The notes: a model not told the origin generated them from the sequence alone. A stretch of 64,000 nt of DNA from an uncultured Croceitalea sp. (GCA_947503285.1 CANNDD010000001.1:310001-374000); one strand, 5' to 3'. Shown: positions 1-9,853, counted from the stretch's first letter. Made by a program: numbers and translations.

Positions 1-2579
1 TCTTCGGGAGGGGTGAAGGTTGGAGCACCTATAGATGTGGTAAACTCCAAGGGGTTACTACCAGTATTCGAAATTGTCAATGTTCTTTCAGCCGTAGGCG
101 GATCATCAACCGCTATATCGACCGCTGCACTCAACGACCCAGGATTTATCAGGATTACCGGTGGACCTACTACAGTTAGGCTCACAGGCACAACGATAAA
201 TGGATTCTCAGGGTCATTACTAGAGATATTGATAGCAGCATTGTACATACCAGGTTCCAATGTACGGGCATCAAAGGTTACCGTAGCTGTTGTTGAACCA
301 CCGAAAGGTACTTCAGCCGATTGTGGTGATACTGATAGAAAAAAGGCATCTTCATCACCATCAATGACCTGCAAATTATCAATATCAAAGGTAGAGCCCT
401 CTGCCTCAAGTAACGATAAAAGGGCTACATTATCAATGGCCGTAGCAAAACTTTGACCAGAGTGGACCAACATACCATTAAAGAATACACTCAAAGCCAA
501 AGTATCGCGATCTACAACGATACGCACTTCAAAATATCCTTCAGGAACAGTGGCGTCTATAGGCACAAAAGCACCAACGCCGCCATCTAGCACATCAACC
601 GATCCATCGCCGTTAAAACGCAGCCGTGTCGCAACCAGTCCTTCAACGGTATTCTGTGGAATAATCTCCCAAGTTACACCACTTCCCTCGACATTGACCT
701 GGGCGGTCAATACGGAAAACGGGGATTCTGCTAATGTAAAGTTTGGACTTAATGCAATCGATTGGGCTGCCGAACCATCGGATATGGCGCGAAGATGTTG
801 GTCACCCTCAAAAGCATCCTCACCTGATACGGTCCATACACCAATACCTTGTGCAAACCAGCCCTCTTGTCCATTGATATCACCTTGAACGAAACTTTCA
901 AAATCTTCAGCAAACAAATCAGTGACGACTTGATTAAAACTACCGTCTACGGTTTTCAGGGCACTTAGCTTATTTTTAATACGTGTAGGGCCAATTTTTA
1001 TGGATTTCATTCCATTGGTGGCAATACTGGCATCAAAAGCTTTTGCCCTTTTTGCGAATTCGGCTCCGTTATTGTTTTGACCAACGGTCAAGAAAACACT
1101 CAAATCATCATTACCAATATTATTGATGGCCAAATCCCTTGTTTCGATTTGAAACTGTTCAACCGTCAGTTCAAATACCGAAGGATCAACCTCTATGATA
1201 GGTACTTCGGTACCATCAAGAACACGCAAGGTAACTGGCACCTGAAAAGTAAGGTCAGAACCCTCACTTGCAAACGTAAGTACTTCCTCATAAATACCTG
1301 CGGGCACATCGGCTGTAATCAACTCTACCGATACCGTGGCAGAACCGTCTAAAGCCAAGGTAAACTCAGCTGGACTTATCTCGCCAAAAATAATAGCATC
1401 GTCACTAGGTGTCACCACAACGTCAACCGCCGCCTCACTAATATTGTTCACGGTCAAATCAACGATTAGTGACTCACCAACATTCAATTCTTCCGAGATT
1501 ACTGAGGGGACTACGGCAATAGGTGCCTGTTCGGCCAAAACCCATCCCATATCCCTGAAATGTCCACGGGTAATATCCCCAATATCAAAATTAGATTCTG
1601 CGGGAGCGGCCTGCGGTGTCATAAGGGAGTTCGGGTCTCCCGTAGGAAATACAGCCTCATCCCAATGGGCAATACTCGACCCTCCTTGAAATGGGTTAGG
1701 GGCAAATAACTCAGGATTGTTACCATTCAGGGCTTCTCTGGCAAACTGGCCGTTCACAAAGACATCACCACTAGTAAAAAAATCACCAAGTTCTTCGGAA
1801 GGGTTAGGTATATCCAAAACGGAATTACCTGAGCCATCTACTATGAAAATATCAAAAACGAAGGGATTACCACCACCATTGATACTACCTGTTCCCGAGC
1901 CATCCACGTTTCCTCCATCAATAAAACCGAGTCCGTGACCCGCTTCATGAAGGGCAATGGTCACAAAATCAAATTGACCGGGAGGCGTATTGCCATCAGT
2001 GCCAAAATAAAATGGAATACCATTTCCAAGATTGATGACCAAATCAAATTCGGTATCGGGCGCCAAATCGGTACCCGCCAACGAACTTGCCAAAGCTATC
2101 GGGTAAAATACATCTTCTAGGGGAGCCCCTGGAAAATTGCTTACCAAGGTCGTTGGACCTGCGCTTGCGAGTACTCCTGGCCCTAGATCGGCAAAATCGG
2201 CAAAGATTTGAATAGGTACCGATGATACGATCTCACGCGCCCAAATATCCAGGGCAAATTGAAAAGCTTCTTGGACCTCTTCATTTCCTTGGGCACCTGG
2301 GCCAAAGGTAATTTGAAGATCGGCCGTAGCGGGTCTCTGGGCCGCCAAACTGACCAGACCACCTTCATTGCTCATTTGCCTCATTGCCATTCGAGAGTTA
2401 GCATCTTTGAGGTCTTTTGGTATTGGTTCTACGATCACCTCTCCGGGTATTCGTTTCATTTCTTGGGCCTGAACAGTGCTCAAGCCTAAAAATGCAATCA
2501 AAATAATACTTACGGTCGTATGGAACTTGGTCAGAAAAACCTGTCCGAAACTACCGCGACAAAAATAGTTTTGTTTCAT
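1..2579 (-). CDS. secreted zinc metallopeptidase with Ig-like repeats (3' end outside window)
   Basis: The reading frame is open from an ATG at 2579 to the window edge (859 codons), so the C-terminus is missing. It starts with a long n-region and a hydrophobic signal peptide ending near AQA/AQE. The catalytic motif HEAGHGLGF (residues 211-219) is the HExxHxxG zinc-binding type, and SLMTP (Met320) fits a Met-turn, so the family is probably metzincin-like. After the roughly 330-residue catalytic part come repeated beta-rich segments with NNI/SNTG motifs typical of HYDIN/ASPM-like or other Ig-like domains, with a concanavalin-like stretch (about residues 540-690) between them. Probably exported and cell-surface or secreted; a type IX sorting domain would lie beyond the window. 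The substrate is unknown. Confidence 0.8.
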   Translation of the reverse strand, partial: MKQNYFCRGSFGQVFLTKFHTTVSIILIAFLGLSTVQAQEMKRIPGEVIVEPIPKDLKDANSRMAMRQMSNEGGLVSLAAQRPATADLQITFGPGAQGNEEVQEAFQFALDIWAREIVSSVPIQIFADFADLGPGVLASAGPTTLVSNFPGAPLEDVFYPIALASSLAGTDLAPDTEFDLVINLGNGIPFYFGTDGNTPPGQFDFVTIALHEAGHGLGFIDGGNVDGSGTGSINGGGNPFVFDIFIVDGSGNSVLDIPNPSEELGDFFTSGDVFVNGQFAREALNGNNPELFAPNPFQGGSSIAHWDEAVFPTGDPNSLMTPQAAPAESNFDIGDITRGHFRDMGWVLAEQAPIAVVPSVISEELNVGESLIVDLTVNNISEAAVDVVVTPSDDAIIFGEISPAEFTLALDGSATVSVELITADVPAGIYEEVLTFASEGSDLTFQVPVTLRVLDGTEVPIIEVDPSVFELTVEQFQIETRDLAINNIGNDDLSVFLTVGQNNNGAEFAKRAKAFDASIATNGMKSIKIGPTRIKNKLSALKTVDGSFNQVVTDLFAEDFESFVQGDINGQEGWFAQGIGVWTVSGEDAFEGDQHLRAISDGSAAQSIALSPNFTLAESPFSVLTAQVNVEGSGVTWEIIPQNTVEGLVATRLRFNGDGSVDVLDGGVGAFVPIDATVPEGYFEVRIVVDRDTLALSVFFNGMLVHSGQSFATAIDNVALLSLLEAEGSTFDIDNLQVIDGDEDAFFLSVSPQSAEVPFGGSTTATVTFDARTLEPGMYNAAINISSNDPENPFIVVPVSLTVVGPPVILINPGSLSAAVDIAVDDPPTAERTLTISNTGSNPLEFTTSIGAPTFTPPE

Positions 2580-2804
2580 TTTTGTGGGGTTTGGTTAATA
2601 CTAAATGATTTGTTAAATCAAGAAAGCCATACAGTGTCCAATTGTGAGGAAATTCTTAATTAAGCGTTAAAATTTAGTATTTTATTTTAGATTAATCCGA
2701 AGTAAACGACATGCTTATTGCTTTTTTTCGATGAACTGCACGATTATCCCATATTTTGGATTTTTTTGACGTTCTTTAAAAACGTATAACCATGTCATCC
2801 GTAA

Positions 2805-3245
2805 ATGAGATCACTAAGCAAATTGCTTAAAGAAAAAGGGTATGTAAAAATTGCCATCATCATGGCCAAAACGAACCATTTCGAAATAACGGCAAAAATC
2901 AATACGGTGCGTGGTAGGTTTATCTTAGATACCGGTGCTTCAAACACCTGTATCGGTATGGATAAGATCGATTATTTCAAACTTACCCCAGAGGCCTCCG
3001 ATATCAAAGCGGCCGGAGCGGGATCAGCAGAAATGGAAACCCTTGTCTCTAAAAAAAATAAAGTTCAAATTGGGGATTGGAAAAAAAAGAAACATAAGCT
3101 GGTCCTTTTTGATTTGGTCCATGTCAATCAGGCACTGGCCAACCATAATGTGGAACCTGTCGACGGAATCATAGGGGCCGATATTCTTAAAAAAGGGAAA
3201 GCCATTATCGATTATGATAAAAGGCAGCTCTATTTAAAGGTATAG
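2805..3245 (+). CDS. retropepsin-like aspartic protease
   Basis: A 146-residue single-domain protein. The retroviral-type aspartic protease active site LDTGAS is at residues 41-46. The second hallmark, a hydrophobic-hydrophobic-Gly stretch (DGIIGADIL), lies about 90 residues later. Such clan AA proteins act as homodimers because each chain gives only one catalytic Asp. There is no clear signal peptide, so a cytoplasmic location is inferred. A later in-frame Met (residue 20, MAKTNHFEI) is an alternative start. It converges on odhB, with a hairpin terminator between them. The substrate cannot be inferred. Confidence 0.8.
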   Translation: MRSLSKLLKEKGYVKIAIIMAKTNHFEITAKINTVRGRFILDTGASNTCIGMDKIDYFKLTPEASDIKAAGAGSAEMETLVSKKNKVQIGDWKKKKHKLVLFDLVHVNQALANHNVEPVDGIIGADILKKGKAIIDYDKRQLYLKV

Positions 3246-3263
3246 CAATACCTTCAAAACAAA

Positions 3264-3288
3264 AAAGGGAGCTTTCATCGCTCCCTTT
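3264..3288. terminator. bidirectional terminator between the protease gene and odhB
   Basis: A 9-bp perfect stem (AAAGGGAGC / GCTCCCTTT) with a 7-nt loop lies between two convergent stop codons. A-runs on the left give a U-tract for the minus strand, and T-rich sequence follows on the plus strand. Confidence 0.8.
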
Positions 3289-3314
3289 CTACAAATACCA
3301 TGGTCTTGTCTTAA

Positions 3315-4535
3315 TTAAAGTTCAAGGGCTTTCTTAGCATCCCCTTCCATTAATAGTTCTACTGGATCTTCTAAAGCATCTTTTATCGCGACCAAAAAAC
3401 CAACCGATTCTTTGCCATCGATGATTCTATGATCATAAGATAGCGCTACATACATGATTGGGGCTATGGCTATTAAGCTATCTTTTACGATTGGGCGCTC
3501 AACGATATTATGCATTCCCAATATGGCACTCTGCGGTGGATTTATAATCGGAGTAGAAAGCATGGATCCAAATACCCCGCCATTTGAAATGGTAAAGGTA
3601 CCCCCAGTCATTTCGTCAACGGTAATTTCCCCATCCCTAGCGCGCAATGCCAAACGTTTCACCTCAGATTCAACACCCCTGAATGATAAATTCTCAGCGT
3701 TTCTGATAACAGGTACCATCAAGCCTTTCGGGCCTGAAACCGCTATACTGATATCACAGAAATCATAAGAGATCATTTCTTTGCCATCAATCATGGAGTT
3801 TACCGCAGGAAACATTTCCAATGCCCGTACAACGGCTTTCGTGAAAAAAGACATGAACCCTAGACTCACCCCATGTTTTTCTTTGAAAGCCTCTTTATAT
3901 TCTTTTCTGAGCTCAAAAATGGGCGACATATCGACTTCATTGAAGGTAGTCAACATAGCGGTCTCGTTTTTAGCGGAAACCAAACGTTCTGCAACCTTTC
4001 TGCGAAGCATGGATAGTTTCGAACGTGACTCGCCCCTATTTCCACCGGCAGGTGTACCCATTGAAGGTACGGCTGCAACAGCATCCCCTTTGGTTATACG
4101 GCCGTCACGGCCCGTACCCGATACTGAAGAAGCTGCTATGCCTTTTTCATCAAGTATTTTTTTTGCAGCAGGTGATGGGGAACCAGTAGCATAGGATTCC
4201 TTTTTATTTTCAACAGGCGCTGCCGCCGCAGCCTCTTTTTTGGGTGCTTCCTTTACTTCCCCTTTGGTTTCCGGTTCTTCTTTACCAGCTGGTTTTTCTG
4301 CACTGGTATCAATCAAACAAACTACCTCACCAACGGCAACCGCATCCCCTTCTTCTGCCTTTAACGTTATGATACCACTTTCTTCAGCAGGCAATTCCAA
4401 GGTGGCTTTATCGGAGTCTACCTCGGCAATTGCTTGGTCTTTTTCTACATAATCCCCATCTTGTACCAACCATTCCGCAATCTCCACTTCCGTTATTGAC
4501 TCTCCCGGTGAGGGGACTTTCATTTCTAGAATCAT
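3315..4535 (-). CDS. odhB: 2-oxoglutarate dehydrogenase E2, dihydrolipoyl succinyltransferase
   Basis: The 406-residue E2 core of the 2-oxoglutarate dehydrogenase complex transfers the succinyl group from lipoate to CoA in the TCA cycle. Residues 1-78 form a biotinyl/lipoyl domain with lipoyl-lysine K43 in the DSDKA motif. An Ala/Pro/Lys-rich linker follows, then a peripheral subunit-binding domain (SPAAKKILDEKGI, about 119-155), then the catalytic domain ending in DHRIIDG (His369, Asp373). The length and architecture are normal. It lies 25 nt downstream of sucA on the same strand, so the two are surely one operon. Confidence 0.96.
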   Translation of the reverse strand: MILEMKVPSPGESITEVEIAEWLVQDGDYVEKDQAIAEVDSDKATLELPAEESGIITLKAEEGDAVAVGEVVCLIDTSAEKPAGKEEPETKGEVKEAPKKEAAAAAPVENKKESYATGSPSPAAKKILDEKGIAASSVSGTGRDGRITKGDAVAAVPSMGTPAGGNRGESRSKLSMLRRKVAERLVSAKNETAMLTTFNEVDMSPIFELRKEYKEAFKEKHGVSLGFMSFFTKAVVRALEMFPAVNSMIDGKEMISYDFCDISIAVSGPKGLMVPVIRNAENLSFRGVESEVKRLALRARDGEITVDEMTGGTFTISNGGVFGSMLSTPIINPPQSAILGMHNIVERPIVKDSLIAIAPIMYVALSYDHRIIDGKESVGFLVAIKDALEDPVELLMEGDAKKALEL

Positions 4536-4560
4536 CTTTTGTTACTTTATTTCGAGTTCG

Positions 4561-7362
4561 TTATTTTCTTGTTTCAAAATTATCTTTCTTCTTGTCAAAG
4601 ACATATTCAATTACTTCAGAATGCCTACGTTGCGACCTCACGGCACTACCGGCAGCAGGGGCCCCATAAAATCTTCTTGAAGCGACCCTGAAGGTTTTGG
4701 CTTCTTCGAAATGCATCAATAAATGCCCCCAAGCCCCCATGTTTCTAGGTTCTTCTTGAGCCCATACCACATCTTTGGCATTTTTGTACTTTGAGATGGT
4801 TTCGCGCATCTGCGACACTGGCAAGGGAAACAATTGTTCTAAACGCACCAAGGCCACATCGTCACGACCTAGCTCCTCTTGTTTGCCCAAAAGATCATAA
4901 TAGAACTTTCCGGTACAAAAAACCAAGGTTTTTATCTTTTCCGCCTTCGCATTTTTATCATCTATCAGCTCTTGAAAACCACCCTCGGCCATTTCTTCTT
5001 TCGTAGAGACTACTTTAGGGTGACGCAATAAACTCTTAGGCGTAAATACCACTAAAGGCTTTCTAAACTCAGCCTTCATTTGTCTTCGTAATAAGTGAAA
5101 CATGTTCGCTGGTGTCGTTACATCGGCCATGTACATATTATCTTTGGCACATAGTTGTAAGTACCTTTCCATTCGAGCAGAAGAGTGTTCTGCACCTTGG
5201 CCTTCATAACCGTGGGGTAACAACAATACCAGACCGTTCTGCAGTTTCCATTTGTCTTCGGCCGAAGACAGGTATTGGTCGATAACAATTTGGGCACCGT
5301 TACTGAAATCACCGAATTGTGCTTCCCAAATCGTCAGTGTATTGGGGCTTGCCATCGCATAACCATAATCAAAGGCCATCACCGCATACTCTGAAAGCAA
5401 TGAATTGTAAATATGGAATTTGCCATTCTGATTCTTTCCCAGCTCGTTCAACAGTATAACCTCTTTCTCGTGCATTTCCGTCTTGATGACCGCATGCCGA
5501 TGTGAAAAGGTACCCCTTTCGACATCTTGACCAGTCATTCTAACATCAAAACCCTCTTCAAGCAAAGAGCCGTAGGCCAATAATTCACCCATGGCCCAAT
5601 CCAACTTATTGTCTTCAAAATACATTTTATGGCGTCCTTGCACCAAGCGTTCCAGTTTACGCAAGAACTTAGTGTCTTCTGGCAATGTGGTAATGCTTTT
5701 GGCTACCGCATCCAATTTCTTGATATCATAGGCTGTAGCAATTGGCTTCAGCATGGCATCTTCGGTCTTCTGTTGAAAACCTTCCCATTCATCGTTCATG
5801 AACGGTGTGATCCTGGTTTTTTCTATTTTGCGCGAATCCATAAGATCTTCTTCCAAGCTTTTCTTATAGTCCGCTTCCAATTTCTTTACATAATCCCCAT
5901 CGATAATACCTTCGGAAATCAACTTTTCAGCATAAATATCCCGAGGGTTCGGATGTTTTGATATGGACTTGTATAGTAGGGGTTGTGTAAATTTAGGTTC
6001 ATCGCCTTCATTATGCCCATACTTTCGATACCCCAACAGGTCTAAAAACACATCACGTTTAAACCGCATGCGGTATTCCAGCGCGAAGGTGGCGGCGTGA
6101 ACGACGGCCTCTGCGTCATCGGCATTCACATGAAGTACCGGTGATAAGGTGACCTTACCGACATCGGTACAGTATGTAGATGACCTCGCATCAAGATAAT
6201 TGGTGGTAAACCCGATTTGGTTGTTCACTACAATATGTATGGTACCCCCTGTTTGATACCCTTCCAATCGGGCCATTTGCACAATTTCATAAACTACCCC
6301 TTGACCGGCAAATGCCGCATCACCGTGCACTAAAATAGGTAGTACCTCTGAACTGTTATCGCTGTGGTCTTTATCTTGTTTGGCTCTGGCAATACCCTCA
6401 ACAATGCCATTGACCGTTTCTAGATGCGAAGGATTGGGGGCGATGTTCATATTGACCATTTTACCCGAATCTGTTTCACGCATCGAGGTCCATCCTAAAT
6501 GATATTTGACATCTCCATCAAAAATGGCCTCTTCATAATCTTTACCGTCAAATTCACTGAAGATATCTTTTGGCGATTTTCCGAAAATATTGGTCAGTAC
6601 GTTCAGCCTACCCCTATGGGCCATACCCATCACGAATTGTTTAACGCCATTATCGGCAGCCTTTTCTATGATAACATCCAAAGCAGGAATCAGTGACTCG
6701 CCCCCTTCGAGGGAAAAACGCTTCTGCCCTACGTACTTTGTATGTAAAAAGCCCTCAAAAGAAACCGCTTCGTTGAGTTTTCGAAGTATATTCCTTTTTT
6801 CATCAGGGGAAAACTTTGGATGGTTATGGTTGACGTTCAACCAATCTTGTATCCATTGAATACGGTCAGGAGTACGAATGTACATATATTCGACGCCAAT
6901 GGCGTCACAGTAAATGCTCTCAAGATGTGCTATGATCTGGCTTAGCGAACTTGAACCGATACCGATAATACTACCTGCATCAAAAACAGTATCTAAATCA
7001 TTTGATGAAAGACCAAAATTTTCAAGCGCAAGTGTGGGTTCGTATTGCCTTCGTTCCCTTACCGGATTCGTCTGCGTAAACAAATGGCCGCGCGAACGGT
7101 AACCATCAATAAGCCGTATTACCTGAAACTCTTTTTGCAACGAGTCGGGTACTACGACTTGTTGCCCATTGACAAGGGTAGTCCCACCATTGGAATCCAT
7201 AGCGATATCAAGCCCATCAAGTGAACTTTCGATACCAAAATCAAAACCCTGAAAAAAAGCACGCCAACTTGGCTCAATACTATCGGGATTTTTAGTGTAT
7301 TTATCGTATAATTCCGCAAAAAAAGCGGTGTGTGCGGCGTTTAAAAAGGAATATTTATCCAT
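4561..7362 (-). CDS. sucA: 2-oxoglutarate dehydrogenase E1 component
   Basis: A 933-residue thiamine-diphosphate E1 that decarboxylates 2-oxoglutarate and succinylates the lipoyl group of OdhB. The N-terminal motif SFLNAAHTAFFAELYDKY matches the short E2-binding tail of OdhA/SucA proteins. GMAHRGRLNVL, GDAAFAGQGVVYE and NNQIGFTT are ThDP- and Mg-binding motifs. The C-terminal transketolase-type domain contains LPHGYEGQGAEHSSAR. It is the first gene of the sucA-odhB operon, with a -7 box about 40 nt upstream. Full length, with nothing unusual. Confidence 0.97.
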   Translation of the reverse strand: MDKYSFLNAAHTAFFAELYDKYTKNPDSIEPSWRAFFQGFDFGIESSLDGLDIAMDSNGGTTLVNGQQVVVPDSLQKEFQVIRLIDGYRSRGHLFTQTNPVRERRQYEPTLALENFGLSSNDLDTVFDAGSIIGIGSSSLSQIIAHLESIYCDAIGVEYMYIRTPDRIQWIQDWLNVNHNHPKFSPDEKRNILRKLNEAVSFEGFLHTKYVGQKRFSLEGGESLIPALDVIIEKAADNGVKQFVMGMAHRGRLNVLTNIFGKSPKDIFSEFDGKDYEEAIFDGDVKYHLGWTSMRETDSGKMVNMNIAPNPSHLETVNGIVEGIARAKQDKDHSDNSSEVLPILVHGDAAFAGQGVVYEIVQMARLEGYQTGGTIHIVVNNQIGFTTNYLDARSSTYCTDVGKVTLSPVLHVNADDAEAVVHAATFALEYRMRFKRDVFLDLLGYRKYGHNEGDEPKFTQPLLYKSISKHPNPRDIYAEKLISEGIIDGDYVKKLEADYKKSLEEDLMDSRKIEKTRITPFMNDEWEGFQQKTEDAMLKPIATAYDIKKLDAVAKSITTLPEDTKFLRKLERLVQGRHKMYFEDNKLDWAMGELLAYGSLLEEGFDVRMTGQDVERGTFSHRHAVIKTEMHEKEVILLNELGKNQNGKFHIYNSLLSEYAVMAFDYGYAMASPNTLTIWEAQFGDFSNGAQIVIDQYLSSAEDKWKLQNGLVLLLPHGYEGQGAEHSSARMERYLQLCAKDNMYMADVTTPANMFHLLRRQMKAEFRKPLVVFTPKSLLRHPKVVSTKEEMAEGGFQELIDDKNAKAEKIKTLVFCTGKFYYDLLGKQEELGRDDVALVRLEQLFPLPVSQMRETISKYKNAKDVVWAQEEPRNMGAWGHLLMHFEEAKTFRVASRRFYGAPAAGSAVRSQRRHSEVIEYVFDKKKDNFETRK

Positions 7363-7399
7363 TGTTTTACTTTACCAAAAAGTGCCATCGAATTTATAC

Positions 7400-7407
7400 C
7401 AAAAATA
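7400..7407 (-). promoter_or_regulatory. -7 box of the sucA-odhB promoter
   Basis: Read on the minus strand, this is TATTTTTG, a match to the Bacteroidota -7 consensus TAnnTTTG. It predicts a start near 7394-7396 and a leader of about 30 nt before the sucA ATG. No convincing -33 TTG at the usual spacing was identified. Confidence 0.5.
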
Positions 7408-7464
7408 CAACAAATCGCCTATATCACCTTATCTTGTGGAATACAAACCGAAAAACTTTTGGCT

Positions 7465-7995
7465 ATGACCCCAAAACAATTTCTTTTAGGCATAAAAATT
7501 ATGTTTTGCATACTACTCTTCAACGACACCGGTGCTTATTCCCAACAAACGGGCGCCAGTGATTTTTGGCAAAATGTGAGATACGGAGGGGGACTTGGTC
7601 TGGGCATTTCAAATAACGCCTTTAACATTTCACTGGCGCCCAGTGCACTTTATCAGGTCAACACTGACTTTGCCACGGGAATAGGATTGAACTTTAATTA
7701 TTCTAAATTCGATGACGACAGGCTGATTGCGTACGGAGGGAGTCTATTGAATTTTTTCAATCCTATCCCTCAAATACAACTTTCGGCAGAATTGGAACAG
7801 TGGCGTGTAAACCAACGAATCGAAACGCTTGTTGCCGGAAGTTTTGAAGAAAATTACTGGTTTACGGCCTTGTTCTTAGGTATTGGTTATTCTTCTCGAA
7901 ATGTTACCGTCGGGCTTCGTTATGATGTGCTGTATGATACTGAAAACAGCATTTACATTGACCCTTTGATTCCATTTATCAGGGTTTATTTCTAA
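7465..7995 (+). CDS. small outer-membrane beta-barrel-like protein divergent from sucA
   Basis: The protein has 176 residues from the ATG at 7465; a TTG two codons earlier is possible. A signal peptide ends near AYSQQ. The rest has alternating aromatic/glycine-rich strands (GGGLGLGIS, GIGLNFNYS, GIGYSSRNVTVGLRYDVLY) ending in FIRVYF with a C-terminal Phe, as in outer-membrane barrels. From memory, flavobacterial homologues are often labelled alpha-ketoglutarate decarboxylase. Nothing in this sequence resembles a decarboxylase, so that label probably reflects its position next to sucA. The function is unknown. Confidence 0.7.
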   Translation: MTPKQFLLGIKIMFCILLFNDTGAYSQQTGASDFWQNVRYGGGLGLGISNNAFNISLAPSALYQVNTDFATGIGLNFNYSKFDDDRLIAYGGSLLNFFNPIPQIQLSAELEQWRVNQRIETLVAGSFEENYWFTALFLGIGYSSRNVTVGLRYDVLYDTENSIYIDPLIPFIRVYF

Positions 7996-8351
7996 CGGAA
8001 TTGCTCTTTATACCAAACCTTTTGAAACTCCCTTTGTAAAACTAGAAAACCAACATGTTTTGATATTTGCACGATATCACTGGAATCAATGGTTTTGAAT
8101 TCTTTCTCTTCTATATCTACAATATATAAAAAACTAAGGTAGTCGTCGAAATTGTCCAACAGCAATCGGTATAATTTCTCTTGAAGCCCTTTCACCAAAG
8201 TATCGATTGCAATCGAGTCGGTAATTTTAAACTCGATATTTGCCAAAGAAAAGTCTTTCTGAAGTTGAACGACCAATTGCTTATAAAGCCCTAAAGATTT
8301 GGCATTATCGAGAATTTCCATACTTGTATTAAAATCAAAATCAGGAGCCAT
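7992..8351 (-). CDS. conserved hypothetical protein, 119 residues
   Basis: I do not recognise a family. The ATG at 8351 (MAPDFDFN) is preferred over an upstream TTG at 8366. The sequence is acidic and apparently helical, with no signal peptide or membrane segment, so it is probably a small cytoplasmic protein. Its stop overlaps the stop of the convergent barrel-like gene by 4 nt. The gap to the amidohydrolase stop upstream (8352-8474) holds no clear promoter or terminator. Confidence 0.6.
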   Translation of the reverse strand: MAPDFDFNTSMEILDNAKSLGLYKQLVVQLQKDFSLANIEFKITDSIAIDTLVKGLQEKLYRLLLDNFDDYLSFLYIVDIEEKEFKTIDSSDIVQISKHVGFLVLQREFQKVWYKEQFR

Positions 8352-8474
8352 ACTTGACCAAATCAAGAAGAGTAACTGATAAACTGGCTATAATCGTTTT
8401 CTGAACAAACAACCAAAACACCATTCTGTCCGCACAAAATCGATTACTGGGTTGTTGGTAACCTGAAATACCAA

Positions 8475-9749
8475 TCATTGTTTATAAATAGTGCCCCCTT
8501 TCATTACAAAACGCACATTCTCCAACGTTTTTACGTTATTCTTTGGGTTTTCAGCTACAGCGATAATATCAGCAAGAAAGCCTTCTTTTAATTGTCCCAG
8601 TTGATTTTCCATACCCAACAACCGTGCATTTACAAGTGTTGCAGCTTTCAGCGATTCCATAACCGGAATACCAGCTTCCAGTAAATACCCAAATTCTATG
8701 GCGTTCATACCATGGGGGAAAACACCGGCATCCGTCCCAAATCCCATAGGAACCCCTTTTTTATAGGCCCTATTGATCGCGGCCTGATGCAATGGGCCAA
8801 TCTCCAATGCTTTTTTGGCCACGACCTCAGGAAAAAAACCTGGAACCTTGGCTTTTTCGGCGACCTGCTTACCCGCACTTATCGTCGGAATCAAATAGCA
8901 TTCCTTTTCAATCATTAATTTCATGGTCTCCTCACCCATCAAGGTACCATGCTCAATAGTAGTCACGCCGCCCAAAACCGCCCTTCGCATACCCTCATCA
9001 CCATGTGCGTGGGCCGCAACGGAAAATCCGTAATCTTTCGCAGTTGAGACGATAGCCTTTATTTCTTCGATGGTGAATTGTGGATTTTGACCGCTTTTAG
9101 CAACGCTTAGCACGCCCCCTGTTGCGGTTATCTTGATAACATCGGCACCATTCTTATAACGCTGTCTAACCGCTTTTTTGGCATCCTCAACAGAGTTGAC
9201 CACCCCTTCTTTAGGGCCGGGGTCGCCAAGAAGTTTTTTATTGACCCCATTGGTAGGGTCGGCATGCCCTCCCGTCGTTGCCAACGCCTTACCTGCGGTG
9301 AAAATTCGCGGACCATCGACAATCCCTTTATTTATCGCTTTCCTCAAAGAAATGTTCACTCCGCTACCACCCAAATCACGGACCGTAGTAAAACCGGCCA
9401 TTAAGGTTTTTTTGGCATATACGGTAGATTCAAAAGCCGTATCGGCCTCGTTATCTGAAAATCGTTTCATATAGACTTTAGGGCCAAACTCACTTTCAAT
9501 ATGTACATGCATATCGATGAGACCTGGCATCACCACACTATTTTTCAAATCAATGTTGATATCATTTGCGGTTCCGCTCAGGTATCCAGATTCAATCGCT
9601 TTGATTTTATCCCCCGAAACTATAATCGTTTTTTCAGTGATAAGTTTACCTGTAGCAACGTCAACGATAGTTCCGCAGTGCAAATAATGGTCTTGTGCAA
9701 ATACCATTAAAGAAATAAGGAATAAGGGTAAAAAAAGTAGTTTTTTCAT
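8475..9749 (-). CDS. exported amidohydrolase (imidazolonepropionase/prolidase-like)
   Basis: The 424-residue protein has a signal peptide (MKKLLFLPLFLISLMVFA). The metal-dependent amidohydrolase motifs are in order: HVHIE (first metal His pair), a conserved Lys region VIKIT, HAHGDEGMRRA, IEHGTL, and GTDAGVFPHG carrying the catalytic Asp. The family hydrolyses amide bonds in small molecules or Xaa-Pro dipeptides. With a signal peptide it probably acts in the periplasm or as a lipid-free exported enzyme. The exact substrate is not decided by the sequence. Monocistronic: galE upstream ends in a terminator. Confidence 0.88.
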   Translation of the reverse strand: MKKLLFLPLFLISLMVFAQDHYLHCGTIVDVATGKLITEKTIIVSGDKIKAIESGYLSGTANDINIDLKNSVVMPGLIDMHVHIESEFGPKVYMKRFSDNEADTAFESTVYAKKTLMAGFTTVRDLGGSGVNISLRKAINKGIVDGPRIFTAGKALATTGGHADPTNGVNKKLLGDPGPKEGVVNSVEDAKKAVRQRYKNGADVIKITATGGVLSVAKSGQNPQFTIEEIKAIVSTAKDYGFSVAAHAHGDEGMRRAVLGGVTTIEHGTLMGEETMKLMIEKECYLIPTISAGKQVAEKAKVPGFFPEVVAKKALEIGPLHQAAINRAYKKGVPMGFGTDAGVFPHGMNAIEFGYLLEAGIPVMESLKAATLVNARLLGMENQLGQLKEGFLADIIAVAENPKNNVKTLENVRFVMKGGTIYKQ

Positions 9750-9799
9750 GGTCTTATTTTATTCGGCTGATACATAAATAAGACCAAAAGGTACATAAA

Positions 9800-9828
9800 A
9801 AAAGGAGGACGGAAATCGTCCTCCTTTT
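9800..9828 (-). terminator. terminator downstream of galE
   Basis: A 12-bp perfect stem (AAAAGGAGGACG / CGTCCTCCTTTT) with a 5-nt loop, followed on the minus strand by a run of about seven T residues. It ends the aminotransferase-galE operon before the amidohydrolase gene. Confidence 0.88.
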
Positions 9829-9853
9829 AAAAAGTAATATTGCTAAGGTTTTA

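Noticed and set aside
13-456. Plus-strand ORFs at the start of the window (13-2489)
   Set aside because: They are antisense shadows of the continuous minus-strand metallopeptidase frame with its signal peptide and HExxH motif.
7363-7464. Sigma-54 (-24/-12) promoter before sucA from a TGGCAC word
   Set aside because: The TTGC element at the required distance is missing, and a normal -7 box is present.
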